From Glandiceps talaboti (lineage: Eukaryota; Hemichordata; Enteropneusta; Spengelidae): a stretch of 64,000 nt of DNA. The notes below the pieces were generated by a model. That model was not told the DNA's origin and did no database searches. It was given only the letters and a program-made list of their open reading frames with translations. The stretch is from NCBI RefSeq assembly GCF_964340395.1, contig NC_135563.1:9241075-9305074 (forward strand). Reading direction: 5' to 3'. Both the position numbers and the translations under genes were made by a program. Shown here piece after piece: positions 12,528 to 25,583 of this stretch. Position 1 is the first letter of the stretch. Every line of letters begins with the position of its first letter.

Positions 12528-12884
12528 TTCGAGTCCAGAATCTTCCAGAGTATTCCAGAGCTAGTCTCTGCTAGCTACTTACACTTGCTCAGCTCAATCA
12601 TGAGCATCAACGAGACCACAGCCGGTCAGATCGCTAGTACAAGTACAAGTACTATTAGTATTACTAGGTACAAGCACATTTTGTCACAAATCAACAATGG
12701 CCAGATTTTGTCACTTTGTAGCAATTCTAATTTTGAACTAGGGATCACGTCCACCTCTCGTAATATCACGATAGTTCTCGTGTGTCTATGTGTAACCACC
12801 CTCTAGTTTGCATGACAATAGAATACTGATTAGTCATTGGTTGAAAGTTTAATTGACACTATATTTGACGTCACCTTCTCGACA

Positions 12885-13020
12885 GCAGAGAGTAGATCGA
12901 GGGGAAAAGTACCGCGCAGACAGAGTGGCGTCAGCGTGGCTGAATGTAACTTGTTATTTTGCTGAAAAGTAGCAGACATTGTGACAAAAAGTGAGAGTTG
13001 GATTTCCTAGTTTGTAACAG
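12885..13020 (+). promoter_or_regulatory. possible first noncoding exon and promoter of the DMRT gene
   Basis: A less AT-rich stretch without long frames ends in the donor ACAG|GTAATG at 13020/13021. The DMRT start-codon exon has a good acceptor at 14269 (TTCACTTGCAG), so a 5' noncoding exon upstream is likely and this is the best candidate. It is not proven by sequence. Confidence 0.35.
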
Positions 13021-13859
13021 GTAATGATCGTATCCATTTTAGATTACTAAAACTCGCAATGGAATTAATTAATGTTGTAAATTTCATTTTCAAAGTTTCT
13101 CACACAGTTCATGGGAAAACGGTTGATCTGTTGCCGTAAAAATTACGATCGTCCGAAAGGCAAGGTCATTGTAGCGCGCATGTACACGCAGTATGTACAG
13201 AATTGTCTAAAAATGATAAATTTGAATGGTTAGTACACTGCCGTGATCGCGTGAGCTTCCTTTTGTCGTGCAATAATTTTACTGCCGAAATATAAACCCA
13301 GGATTTCAAAGCAAGCTTTCAATGTGCATGGAAATCACATCCCAGAACTGTAGTTTGCTCGAGGATAATATATCTCAATCAAGGGGAATTTGGCGCTTTA
13401 TTTTGGATTGTATTTTTTAAACTGAAAACAATCAAATGGAAGCACACTTGTTTATGAAATTATGGGAGCGTTTGATACTTGATTTTAACAACAATGTATT
13501 TCATAAGTTCCTGGAATTTTAGCATGATTTGGTATTGTTGTCTCTGACGTTATGGACGGGCCTGGTGTGTGGGATAGTTTATAAATACCCGACGTTCCTA
13601 GTGATGGTATTAGATTTATACCATGAATGCGCATGTAAAACAGTAGTATACGACAGGAAATGTATTGTGGCTGGGTACGAAACGATTGGACGAGAAATGT
13701 GTCGGAATTGACATAATTATTAAGAATTAAAATAAATCTTAAAGAAACTTGCGGCCTGTTCAACATTTTGAAGGTAACAAGTTTATACTAATTTTAAAAT
13801 GGCACGTGATTTTCACATTTTCCACTTCCCCATCATCCTTATTTTGGAAGTGCAACATG

Positions 13860-14048
<189 letters not shown>

Positions 14049-14320
14049 TTTCAGGATATTTAGTACATGTATGTAGCTTTAAAACATTTGATTTTCAGGG
14101 AAATTGGTCAGCTAGTTGCAAAGGGAAAAAAAACAATGAACTGTGGGCAGAGAGAAAAGGAATAATCTGATATCGACAAGTTATCCTGTTCTGACAGTAG
14201 GCAAAAGTGAATCGTGATAATCTGTGAAAGGTTTAAATTTTCAACATTCCTTCCATCTTCACTTGCAGATTGTGGTGAGATTTTTAAAGTACAGATTAGC
14301 TAGCTAACTTTGAAAAAAAA

Positions 14321-17300
14321 ATGGCAAATAAAGAAGACAGAGAAGTGTATAAACCAATCAAATCATCCAAACCCACATCAACATGCACGAGGTGTAGAAA
14401 CCATGGCTCAATCATAGCATACAAGGGCCATAAAAGTATATGTCCATTCAAAGACTGCAATTGTGAGAATTGCTGCCTGATAGGGTAAGGAATTGACATT
14501 TACCAGTCTGTGATATCTTTTTATGTATGATGCTTTTTTGTTATCAAGTGGGGCATTTGTGATATTTTGATGCCATCCTGAAACAAAAAGACAGATGAAA
14601 AACTTTGTTCTATCAAATTTAGTCATAAGGCCAACTAATAAAAATAATGTCTTTCCGTTAAACCTGATGATATCTTTTCAGCATGCACAGTCAGACTGCA
14701 TATTGTGTTCGTCTACTTCTGAAATACTCATTGTTCTGGCTTTGTCACTACTTGACGCATCTAGTGATGCATAGTGACAAGGCCCCTTAGGTCATTCATA
14801 TTTTCCTTGGCTGAGCCAAGAAAAATATTTATAAATAATAACTAATTGTCAACGTCAAAGTGGTTATATATGATTGACTTGTCCTTAAAGCAGTTGGCTG
14901 TTAGTTCACTATATTTGAACAGTTCACTTTCAGTAATTTTGCTAAGGTTGGGGAACCCCGGTAAAAGAAAGGGAGAAAGGGGTACAAAGTGTTTCCCAAG
15001 GTAAAATGACATGGGAACCACGATAGATTTTACCTAGTTGCCACCCTTAACAAAAATACTGACTTCAGTTGCTTTACACATTGCACAGAAAAGGTAACAT
15101 TTTTAGACTCACAGTATGAAAATGTTGTTGAGTAGTGTAAGTCTCCAATGTTCAAAATGTTGAAATCTTATGGCAAAAAGTTACATGTGAGTATTAAAAT
15201 ATACAAAATGTTCCACAAAGTAACTCAGATAGAATCAAACTCATTTGTATCTTTTTTCACTGCTACTATCAGAATGAAACTGATTAATTTTTTTTCCACC
15301 TCTCAGGGAGCGACGACGAATCCATGCTGCCCAAACAGCATTGCGTCGTAAACAGGAATGTGAGAAGAGAGTGGCAGATGTGATCGAGTCTAGAATGACT
15401 GAAGTCAACAAAATCAAAAAAAGAAAGCTAACAGGTGATGTAGTTTCTAATAAACCAGACTTGAAGCTATAAAGCCTTGTAAAATGAAATATTCAGCCTT
15501 CTTTGCTCTTTCCCTGTTCTCCCTCTTTAGATCCGTTGCAAACTTCTCAAGTTATTCGTATGGAATGACAGAAAATTACATGCTCAGTGGCGAAGTCCAA
15601 AAATATTGGCCTGATACTACAAAACCAGAGTGACCATACAGTTTCAATTAGATGGCATGCTTTTTACGTCTCACTCGAGGTTTTTTATTATGAATTTCAG
15701 AAAACAGTACTGACACTGATAGCGTGCAAGCATATAAAATGAATGATGCATTTTTTCTCATTGTGAACACAAATCAATGAATGAAGCAAATAAGATGCAA
15801 ACACAAAACTGTAATTTTTGTGTTGACAGGGCGACAAAATGTAACTTTCATGTGTATGTGGTGCTATTAGTGACTATTTTGTTCAACAATTTATAACGTG
15901 TGGGATGTAAAATATGTGCCACCTAATTGAAACTGTAGTCTTTTCTGGTTTGGTAGTAAATAAGATCGGTATCTGTTTGTAGTGATAACATTGGTTGTGT
16001 TTCTACACTGATATAGTGAGTCTTTTTGTACTTTAAGTCTCATGTTTATATTGTACGGGAATCATCTCAGAATATATGTTGTAATCATACGTCATTAACA
16101 TAAAGACAAGACAGATCCTAATAACTCAATTGTGCAACAGAAAGTGAAATAATTTTGCTGAACACTGACTATTTCACTGCAGTGAGTGCTCACTGTACTT
16201 TTGTTGCGTTTCAGTGAGTTTATCAAACTGTTGAACACAGTGTACACCATTTTAAAAATTATTGTTATAGAAACCTCCATAAAACTTAGTCACTTTTTGT
16301 GAATGATGTATCCTCTATGTCAATTTAACGTAGTGCCCCACATCAATTTATTGCGATGCACTAAAATATTGACCATGGTTGTAACAGTTGTATTGTTCTT
16401 CTTTTCCATGTTTACAGAAAGAAAGAACGGATCTACAAACACCGTTATTGATACGAATATTTTCAGTGGTATCACAGACTCCACCAACTCATTTTATCCA
16501 AGTGGTAAAGCCGAATCCTGTCTCTTGTCATCCGCAGACTGCGGGGACATTGTAAGTGATAAATTAATCAGTATTTCTATCTTAGAAATGAAGTATTGTT
16601 TACTGTAGAGAGGTGAAAACTGAACAGTACATATATACTTATAAGCAACCAGGCATGTCACATATTGTAGTTTGCCTCTAGATGGCGCTATTAAAGGCTA
16701 TAAGTAAAGTCCAGCTAATTCAACACTTGATTCAATATTTAAATCTGATTTCAAGTACATTAAATCTGTAAGCTTTGTCACTAGAGGGTGATGTTTTATG
16801 AGAATTTGATCAGAGATTTATGTCATAGATGCCAGTGTGGTTGATTGATGTGGGGGAGGGGGTGTTATTCCCATGAGAACGGGAACCGGAATGTACTGCC
16901 CAAATGGGTGAGATTTTTCCTGGAAAACACATAAACATGGGTCCACTTTCCTATCTGAAATGTCCCTAAACATAGGGGTCAATATATATGTACCTATACC
17001 ATGCGTTGATATTCTCTCAATTTTATGACCCAAGGACAAATCACCTTCAAAAGTCAAAGACATCATGTGCTTTTAGTGTGTAACAGTGTACTAAGCTTAT
17101 AGTAAGCTAGGCGGATGTGTTCCAAGGTAATGACTTGTATAACACCCTTAACAGCTGGTACTGTATATCCTATTCATAGATCTGCCATTTATGTATATCT
17201 TAGTCATGGATCCATTTGTCACTGCAAAAACGAAAAGAAATTCTTAGAAAGGTTTGGACCTGGGTCGGTCGCATACCCCTTGCTAACATTATTCTGAGTC

Positions 17301-20300
17301 GCTTCCCTTACCAAACTGAAAGCTCAGTACCAAGCTGTCAAAGAGCTTTTTCAGGGCTTTTCAGCTCTGTGGCACACTACCAACAGTTCTATTGCAGACA
17401 TTCAAAAATGTGTTGAGCTGCTGAATGTCTGCAACAGACTTCTAGGGTTTATGTCTGTTAGGAAAAAAATTCTTAAGCTTACTGACAGCTGTCTGCATCT
17501 CACTGACAGCTGTCTTCAGCTCACCAACAGCTACTTGCAGTTTACTGGCAGCTGTCTTCAGCCACAGGAGTTAATTTCTAAATAATGTCTGTCAGGAGTG
17601 TTTACACTTTGCTCTGTCATGGGCAAAACGACTAGCAGCAGACTTTTAGCAGCTCTTGTTGTAGTTTCCAGAATATTTTAAAGTTACCTGGACAGTGGCA
17701 ATGTGGAAGGACATACCAATCCAAGGGTTTTCTGTTAATATGCTTCTGTGTCATAATAAATATTGCTTGGAATTATACTTGCCTAAATACTTATTCACTA
17801 AAACATACATCAAATGTATGCAGGTGAATGTAGGTAATATTTATAAGAATGCCTGCAACACCATCAAATGTCCAATAACTACAGTACATTTACATGTTAA
17901 AATATATTTATTAAGTAGTTTCATTGTTAAGTATAAACACTGGAATCTGTTCTTGTTAAAATGTAAACCAGCTGCATGAACAACAAAATCAATCCTTACA
18001 GAATACCTCTAATATAAAATGTACATGTATTGTTGTATACATTTATTATTTGCATCGTTCACACTCACAACTTACAGAGATTTAATGTAACTGTTTTCTC
18101 AAATTATTTGTAATATGTCACCTACATAACAAACATCCATTTTAAAATCATTTGCCAGATTTAGTTTTCTGGGTTTGTGATAGCCATGCACGTATATTAG
18201 TGTGAAATTTGTTTACTATACTCATGGAAGTAGTTCTACTTCCATGCTATACTTCAACTTGGGACTAGCAATTAGTGGTTACATATGCAGAAACACGGCC
18301 CATTTTCAAGGCTACTACAGGAAATGTCCCCTGCATTTCTTGACTTGGGCCGGTCGTGTAGCGTATAGGCATTGAAAAGAGAGGTTCATTTTGGGCCGCA
18401 TATGATCGGCCTCGCCAATATCTGAGTTTTCATTTTCACTATAGTCGGTCATATTCAGGGTTGTCATACCCATCATCAACGCCGTCTGATAAATCTCGAC
18501 ATTCGGATGTCAACAAGGGATTTTGATTCCCCTCTTCATTGTCAAATAACTCACAGTTGTCTTCATTTTCCTCCGTTATGTTATAACATGAATAAATAAA
18601 TATGACGCTCGCCATCTCCTTCCTGTCGATCATCTCATTAGTCTACCAAACTCGCTTGAAACGGTATCGGTATTGTCTGTGTACGTGTTCGTGTGTTGTT
18701 GATGTCGAGGGACATCACCCGGAAGTGATGGGAGTTCATCGTGTGTAGGCCAATGATCGCAAAGTTGTCCTCAGAACTGGAATGGCCACTTTTCGCTTCC
18801 ATCTCTCATAGATTGCCATTTTGCTTCAACTTTTGGAGATTACAAGTATACTGCTCTGTTTTGAGTCGATACGTAACGTGAACGTACGGTGTAAACAAAC
18901 CCCTAGCCCTGAGATCGCTGGCTTAGGTTACATCCACAATATAGCGTCACAGGCTCTTTCAAAGCTTGTGGAAAAACTGCGAGGAACAAACATTTTGTTT
19001 ATGGCTAATAACAGCGCAAACATGGATAATATGAAAGAAACAAAATAATAAACAAAAATATATATTTTCAAAATTGAATCAACGACTGTTGTAAAGTTTA
19101 CAACGCATTGCAGTTTTGAAATTATTGTGAACGAGGCTATGACGTATCAGCCAATCAAATCAACGGGCGCAATCTCACCAGCACTTCAAATCAGAAAATG
19201 TTGGAATGAAACGGAAGATGGCGGCCGTGATTCACAAAGGCAAAGAAAATCGTTTTCGACAACTGATCATGAGAAGAGGTATACATCAAGACCTACTCAT
19301 TTTGGTGATGAAGGTATGTTAATTTAACTGACGCTTTCATAGCATATTATAGGCTCTGGTGTTTTTTTAAACGATAGAATCCTGGTCGTCTATGTGTAGA
19401 CGTTATATCTTATTTACTTAGTAATAGTATAGTATTAGTACTCGTGGCCGTACGATCGGAGGCTTTTCAGACATAGACCTAGACCTCGGTTGCATACATA
19501 GACTTCTACAACTGTTTGAAACTTCCGAAAGTTGTTTTTAAAGTACATCTGATATACATGTAATATTCAAGTTGGAGTGTCCACTTTGTCGATTGAAAGT
19601 AGGGAAGAATGCACTGCTTGCCTGGTGCCGTGTGTAAATTGGAATCAGATTACAACCCCCCCCCCCCCCCCCCCACGATTTATCGTGTAAAAATTATTAG
19701 TTTCTCGTCGAAAGAGTTCCTATGTACCGTACTGAGTCTTGTTAGAAAAAGTGACAAATTAATTTATTCAATTAAGATATGGAATGGAACAATGTTGGAG
19801 TGTTTTGTAGAAACCAGTGTGTCACAAATCATTTAGTAGTAGTACTAGTACACCCCATGATCACTGCCACATTTACACAGTGCTCTGTCATGTACATGCA
19901 GAACACTTTTCACCAACTTGATGTATGTCATTGAGGTCTGTCCGTATGTGTGTGTGTATACATACGTATGTATTTATTTAATAAGGGTATGAACTTTCAT
20001 TTTAATCAAAGGTTGTCATGTTTAAAATGCTTCATATTGATGTATTTGTGTATTCATTACGTTATAGTGCAAATTATAGAACACAACACATATTTAGTTG
20101 TAAGGAGAGAGTAAGAATATGGAACTCTTGTTGAGGCATTGTGGCCATCAGACAAGCAATATTAATTATCCTTGTCTTATTCTAAGTAGAAATGTTAAGT
20201 GTGACAATGTGGGAAGACTGCGAGTTCATTATTTTTGTATAAAGTTTTTATAAAAATGTTGTTCCTTAATTATGGCTGCTCTGATGTACTTTTGGGAAGT

Positions 20301-23300
20301 CTGATAAAATGTATTACCTAGGGTGTACCACTGTTAACACACTACAAGAATATACATTTTGTAGATTCTATTTACCAGTTGATAATTTTTGTTTTGCCAA
20401 AATTAGTGTTACTTACATGCATGTTTTTATTTGTTGCATCTTAGAGTAGAAACTCAAGATGACTTTAGAAAAAGCAGTGTCAACATAAAAGTACAAAAAA
20501 CAGAAAGTGGACAAAGAAAGCAAACTCCAGCAGGACAAAAAATGGAACACATGCAGCACAGCAAAGCAATAAAGCAAAGACTGACAAAAATAGAGAAATT
20601 GCTGAAGAGAAGCAAGCCAAACGCCTAGCAAAGTTGTATGGCAACTTTAAAAAGGATGAAGGAACAGGCCTACTTTCAAAGGTACTAGTAACTTTTTTAA
20701 TCTGTTAGTGTATAAAAACAAAACAGAGCAATATAATTCCCCCGAGAGGAGCAAATAGTAAAAAGACACAGGACAGTTGGCATTTCTATAGATTCTTTGT
20801 TTGTAGCATGTAACTGTTTATTAGAAACAAAAGATAAAATGAACTGTGTACCTCTCCCTTCACATTCATAACAAATATTTCTTTTGTTAATTGATTGCTC
20901 TTGTTTCTTTCTTTGCAGTGACTTTCAGGAACCAATGGATATTGATTGATCTGATTCTGATCCTGATCCTGATTCTGCCAAACTGATGATGTAAACTACC
21001 GAAGTGATGATGTAAACTGCCAATGTGATGATGTAAACTGCCGAAGTGATGATGCCAATGATGAACACAATGGCTTTAGCTTATATAATGACTGAAAGTG
21101 AAATAATGTCAGACTCTGAAACTCCAGCAACTGTTGAAAGCCAAACTCAAATTGCCAGAGCTCTTTCACATGTATGATGTAGGTAATTCTTTAGATTTGA
21201 TTTGAAGAACCCCATCATTAAGGGACATATATTTTTTGTCTTCTAATCACAGGATGAATACAGGTACTATTGTTAAACTCAGGTATGTTGGTACTGTCAT
21301 TTCACTATAGACATGTCTCAAGCCTTTTAGTTATTTTGGAAAAAAGCAATAAAGTTGCTTCTTGTTTTCATTTAATTCTTCTTCTGCATGATTTACTGGT
21401 TGCAAAAGTATGTGCCCGTGTGTGTAGTATGTACATACATACATATATGTGTATCCCCTAAAACATGTACGTGAACAAACTTTGTGAGTTTGTGAAACTG
21501 ACATTTTTAAATATGTTTCAGTGGGAACAAGCATTCAAATCAAATATGGTCAGTTCTGATATACATTTGTATGTCAAATATATTTCCCCAACGTGTATAA
21601 GCATGTTTTAAGTGTCAAAATTAATATGGTTTAAAACATGTTTAAAACTAGTTTCAAATGAGTTGACTAAGGACTTCTGACAAGTTTAAAACATGAATGA
21701 AACACTCAAAACTGATCAGACTTGTTTTGAATTAGTATAGAACACTTTTTAAACTAGTGGATTTTTAGTAAGGAATTCCCCTTTTGCAGTGTGCCAATGA
21801 TACCTGTCAGAAGTCTGCTTATAGTCTTTCAGCAGTTTGTCACAATGCTGTCAGAAGGCTGTTGTTAGTCTGTCAGGTCTGTTAGTGGTCTTTCAGATGT
21901 CTGACGATAGTCTTACATAAGTCTGTTATAAAGCAGTTGAATGTCTGTCAGGTATTTACCTGAGCTGTTGAGAGCTGTTCTCTGCAGCTCAAATCTAATT
22001 ATGTATGCACAAAAATCAGCCTTCCGGCAGCTAACTGTCAGAAGTCTTTTTGAGAGCTGCTGCAGCTCAAAAACAGCTGTCTCATTTCGGTAAGGGTTCC
22101 CCCACCCTTTCCGGGTTTCTACTCAGTGGGGGAGAATGATTTATCAGACATCTTTGTTTGTTGTTCTTCATCAGCTTTCAAGTAATTTGGATCAATTATG
22201 CAACCAAGGCAACAAGAAGATAGACAGCCATATGCTATACAACTGGCCAAAGATTTTCCAGAACAATGTCCTTCAGTTGAGTTATTTCTTCCCAGAACAT
22301 AGTCCTGAGCTATTGTTCCGTGTGCTAGGTGAGTTCATATCAGATAAACTCTACAGTATGCAGTTACAGAGCTGTCCTTTTTTAGTTAATTTGTCATTGG
22401 ATTTTGCATTTTGATGTATGCTACTGTTGTCATGGACACCTGTGTAGTACACCCTTGATAATGCTGATGAGACATCAGTGAAAACTTGGGATTTGCTTCC
22501 AAGAAATATTTTGACTTTGCGAGTTGAAATTTCATTACTAAAAAAAATTAGTTGTGGTTCCGATAACCCGAACGACCCTATAGTTTAAGCCCCCAACCCT
22601 AAACCTTATTTTGCATGCAAAAAGGTAAAATGGTAACAATTTACTTCTATTTCCGTGTACATCTTCATGCCTTTGCCTCATCTGTGGTCACTTTTTAAAA
22701 ATCACATTCCAGAGAGAAACCATGTCTTTTTAGAATATAGCAGGAATCTGTCTAACGTGTTCATCTACTTAAACTTGTAATTGTCTTCATTTACTTCTTT
22801 TACACCTCATCAAACTCTCATGAAAGTATTGTGACCGACGAGTATCTTATCTTGGGGTCGAAGTAAGTAAAATAAAATAAAATTCCGACCTACCTACCCT
22901 ATTTTCTGAAGTCATGTTATCGGAAACAAACATTTCTTTTTTATTTTGACTTAGCAGAATAAATTTATCAGTGTGAATTCACGGTAATTTTCTCTTCTCT
23001 CGATTTCCTTGACAGAGTTCTATTCCAATGACATAGACAGGGCTATAGCGTTACTGTTGTCAGGTAACCAATCACTTGCCCATCAGCCATGTATTCAGAA
23101 TCAGTCCAACAGTAATACCACCAATGGGAGTCATCAGGTGCAGCTACCAGCTGTACCATGTACGCTACCAACAGATAGATTTGTTAACTTATCTCAGCTG
23201 GCCACTCAACAAAATACAGTCAATTCTACTGGATTTGCATCAGCAGGGCTAAACTGCCAGGCCTCTCCTATTGGCTGTGTGTACACGTTGACCCCACCAC

Positions 23301-25509
23301 AACCAGATACGAATATTCAGAAGGTAAATGATTGACCTAGCACTACCAAAGAAGGGTGCAATTTTTTTGTGAGCATTAGGCCAAAAAAAAGAAAAAGAAT
23401 TGTTTCTGGTCAGCGCACGCATCACTTAAATACCCTCGCGTCGGCCTTTTTTTTTGCATGTTTGTCCAGCACATGCAGTCTGCAGATCGTGGGGAAAACA
23501 CAAAAATAACCCTCCCTACTTCTGTGAAGACAGCTGCAGAATCAATCATGAACAAGCACACACGCACTTGCTGTAAAGTACTAAATAAAAAGAACAGTAA
23601 CTGCCATAAATAGTAGATTGAGTGACAGGTTTGTTGAGGAAAATAAAAAAAAATTGCGTCGTCACTTTACTTTAGACAATATGTTCTGAAGAGAAACAAT
23701 TCTTTCTTTTTTTGGCCACATTTAAGGTTTGTAGTACCTTTCTTGTATATTGCATAGGAGCTATATAGTATTAGGCATCATACCAACCTCTGCCTACACT
23801 GAGTATAGACCAATTTTGCTGTCTACACATGACGTATAAATGTTTAAACCCTAGTATTTGGAATGTTTTCATTTGAAATTATACAATTTTGCACTGCTTT
23901 CTGGTTGTCGTACATGATTGGTTAACACCAGTATGGCTTTTCCAACTATAGTTGTATACCCACCCATTGTCTAACACCATCAGTATTGCTCTTCCAACTA
24001 TAGTTGGATACCCACCCATTGCTTCAGTGGAAAATGTTTGGAGTGTGTCCGAAAGTGTGATGGAATCTTCACTGGAGAAATGTAAGCTCGGTTTTTGCAT
24101 CTCAATTAAGCCACTAAGCTTCTATTTACACGGTGGCCATGCTTTTTTTTCATGCCTAATTGCTATCTTGTATGTCCATAGTATCACAGTCATTTGAAAC
24201 CAGTCATCCCCCAGGGAACTACCACACAAAGATCTCTACCCTTCAGTACAGCGTCAACCGACATCGTTCCACCAAGTATGGCCATCTCCAATACAAATCA
24301 ATCATTTAGTACTGATGGGCAGAATGGAACGACCTACTTCTTCAACTTTGATAGGACCAACAACTTTCAGGCCACCGCTAACTTTGATAGGACCAACAAC
24401 TTTCAGGCCACCGCTAACTTTGATAGGACCAACAACTTTCAGACCACCGCTAACTTCGACAGAACCAACAACATGCAGACCACCATATTTGACAGGCCCA
24501 GCAACCTACTGACCACCTTTGAAACAGGAGAATTCTGTGCCTTAGATCCAAGTGGCACACCTTTCAAGCCAGACTCAGGTAGGTCAAAATGTGATCAAAA
24601 GGGGGGCATGAACTTTAACCATATTCAATCATATAGTTTGTAGTTTTTATTCCCCGATCTCGGTTATGCAACACACAACTTCAAAAACTGCATATTTGTT
24701 CATGTGTTCCATCAGCATTGCCACTTTCCACATACTACTATGTACATGCGATTTATGAAAACTAAAGTGATGCAAAATTGTTATCTTCTACCTCAGTGAA
24801 TAGTACACTGCACACACGTCAGTTCATTTTAACCTGGAAATGACTACAACTTTGTAAGGATTTCAAAGCTTTATTCATCACACACTCAGTTGTAAAAGTA
24901 CATCGATTCACATGTTTCGCGATGACAGGCCATCCCTGACGATGCTGAGAAGACATGAGCAAAAGTGTGAGATTCTCTTCCAAAAATTTGATGACTCCGC
25001 TCGTAGAACCATTCATTTGTCATACCCCCACTCACCCCCACCACCTCCAACAATGTTGACATAAGGTCTAAAATATATTATTTGGTTCCGGTTACCCAAC
25101 ACACCTAGTTTTTCACTGCCGACCCTAACATTTGTTCACACATGAAATTTTTTTTGTTGAAAAAAACCTACCTACCCCACTAGTCTAAAATTGAACGTAA
25201 TTGGAACACACATTTTTTTTAAAAGCCTAAATGAAAATTTGGGATTCAGGTTAAAAGAAATTCCATCGTCATCGCATTTCTTTCCTCTGTATTACAGTTC
25301 ATCATCACAATGCTGCTCAAGCCTTGGTTTCCTTGGCAACACCACCAGGTGGAAACAAGAATAAATCAAACAGTTCTGATGAAGACGATGAAAGATGCAC
25401 AAATAGTAACGTCAAGAAACCCATAACTGGTCCAGGTGAAATTTTATACAGGCCTTCAACACATGAAAGTAGCAATGTTAATAATTTACAGAATGAAATT
25501 GAACCGTAA
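14321..25509 (+). CDS. DMRT family transcription factor with DM and divergent DMA domains
   Basis: Coding exons are 14321-14484, 15307-15434, 16418-16551, 22175-22328, 23016-23323, 24182-24578 and 25298-25509. Phases agree throughout (1,497 nt, 498 aa). The DM domain (about residues 22-72) is split over exons 1-2. [22 protein letters not shown] and [19 protein letters not shown] supply the paired zinc ligands and the basic recognition helix. At about residues 176-212, [15 protein letters not shown] continued by [14 protein letters not shown] matches the layout of the DMA domain, a CUE-like ubiquitin-binding module of DMRT3/4/5-type proteins, but diverges strongly. Exon 6 carries 12-residue tandem repeats. 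The last exon has [13 protein letters not shown] and an acidic SSDEDDE run. The family binds DNA in sexual and neural development. The exact subfamily is unresolved, and a further 3' exon spliced at 25436 cannot be excluded. Confidence 0.88.
14735..14830. repeat. partial copy of a dispersed repeat (CCCCTTAGGTCA family)
   Basis: GACAAGGCCCCTTAGGTCA followed by TATTTTCCTTGGCTGA and AAGAAAAATATT matches stretches at 43140-43262 and, inverted, at 50250-50360. This copy lies in DMRT intron 1 (coding-exon numbering). Confidence 0.75.
16552..19147. other. first half of the 5.6-kb DMRT intron
   Basis: Mostly featureless AT-rich DNA. A stretch at about 17305-17660 is rich in CTGACAGCTGTC-like words. 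Minus-strand frames at 18439-18633 and 18638-18802 lie next to each other and head to head with the possible nested gene, but neither shows a known domain. Confidence 0.4.
17305..17660. repeat. degenerate CTGTCAG/CAGCTGTC-rich repeat
   Basis: Imperfect words of the type CTGACAGCTGTCTTCAGC recur without a fixed period. A similar stretch lies at about 21780-22090, and the outer words CCCTTACCAAA and TTTCGGTAAGGG are roughly inverted between the two. They may be diverged copies of one element. Confidence 0.4.
19148..19226 (+). promoter_or_regulatory. CCAAT, ETS and YY1-like elements at a possible internal start
   Basis: GCCAATCAAATC near 19149 is an inverted-ATTGG CCAAT box. CGGAAG at 19212-19217 fits an ETS site. 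AAGATGGCGGCC at 19215-19226 matches the YY1 element that often overlaps start codons of housekeeping genes. Together they suggest a promoter inside the DMRT intron. Confidence 0.4.
19218..20959 (+). CDS. possible nested gene for a small basic protein (about 109 aa)
   Basis: The model joins 19218-19313 (donor GAAG|GTATGT, strong), 20469-20681 (acceptor ACTTTAG, weak; donor AAAG|GTACTA) and 20939-20959 (acceptor TTTCAG). All junctions are phase 0. The product begins [20 protein letters not shown], has a Lys-rich middle with [20 protein letters not shown], and ends EPMDID. Using the stronger acceptor at 20918-20928 instead gives an immediate stop. Another reading of exon 2 in a different frame is also open, so the frame choice is uncertain. 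It lies wholly inside one DMRT intron on the same strand. I recognise no family. A small nuclear protein is a guess from composition. Confidence 0.33.
20960..21065. repeat. 21-bp tandem repeat after the nested gene
   Basis: GTGATGATGTAAACTGCC with a short linker recurs three to four times and degrades at the end. It would lie in the 3' UTR of the possible nested gene. Confidence 0.75.
21066..22174. other. second half of the large DMRT intron
   Basis: No coding sequence seen. It includes the CTGTCAG-rich stretch at about 21780-22090 and ends with the pyrimidine tract and CAG acceptor of coding exon 4. Confidence 0.4.
22538..22950. mobile_element. diverged GGTTCCG-type (PIF/Harbinger-like) MITE
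   Basis: GTGGTTCCGATAACC near the left end faces TTATCGGAAACAAAC near the right end, and CCGACCTACCTACCC matches the subterminal box of the 25065, 27929 and 57509 copies. TTA flanks both sides (22535-22537, 22951-22953). The terminal GGCC is lost. It lies in a DMRT intron. Confidence 0.6.
23379..23717. mobile_element. GGCCAAAA-type MITE, 339 bp
   Basis: GGCCAAAAAAAAGAAAAAGA with ATTGTTTCTGGTC on the left is inverted as GAAACAATTCTTTC and TTTTTGGCC on the right. TTA precedes it but ACA follows, so the duplication is not intact. Its length matches the 340-bp copy at 28673-29012. It lies in the DMRT intron after exon 5. Confidence 0.75.
23935..24025. repeat. tandem duplication containing CCAACTATAGTTGG
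   Basis: CTTTTCCAACTATAGTTG followed by ATACCCACCCATTG occurs twice about 53 bp apart. It is intronic. Confidence 0.8.
24345..24490 (+). repeat. 36-bp coding minisatellite in DMRT exon 6
   Basis: AACTTTGATAGGACCAACAA with TTTCAGGCCACCGCT repeats about four times in frame, giving [12 protein letters not shown] units. The first two units are nearly identical and later ones vary (QTTA, MQTT). Confidence 0.95.
25065..25227. mobile_element. internally deleted GGTTCCG-type MITE, 163 bp
   Basis: Left GGTCTAAAA and TTTGGTTCCGGTTACCC face right ATTGGAAC and TTTTTTTTAAAAGCC. TAA flanks both sides (25062-25064, 25228-25230). ACTGCCGACCCTAA and CCTACCTACCCC match the full-length copies. Confidence 0.8.
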
Positions 25510-25577
25510 TTTTTGATGTAGAATGTGCATGTCTTCAGCTAGTTGTTTGAATAATCATCGTAGGAAATCACGTATTG

Positions 25578-25583
25578 AATAAA
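25578..25583 (+). terminator. AATAAA polyadenylation signal of the DMRT gene
   Basis: A canonical hexamer lies about 70 bp after the TAA stop at 25507-25509, which supports 25298-25509 as the last exon. Confidence 0.65.
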
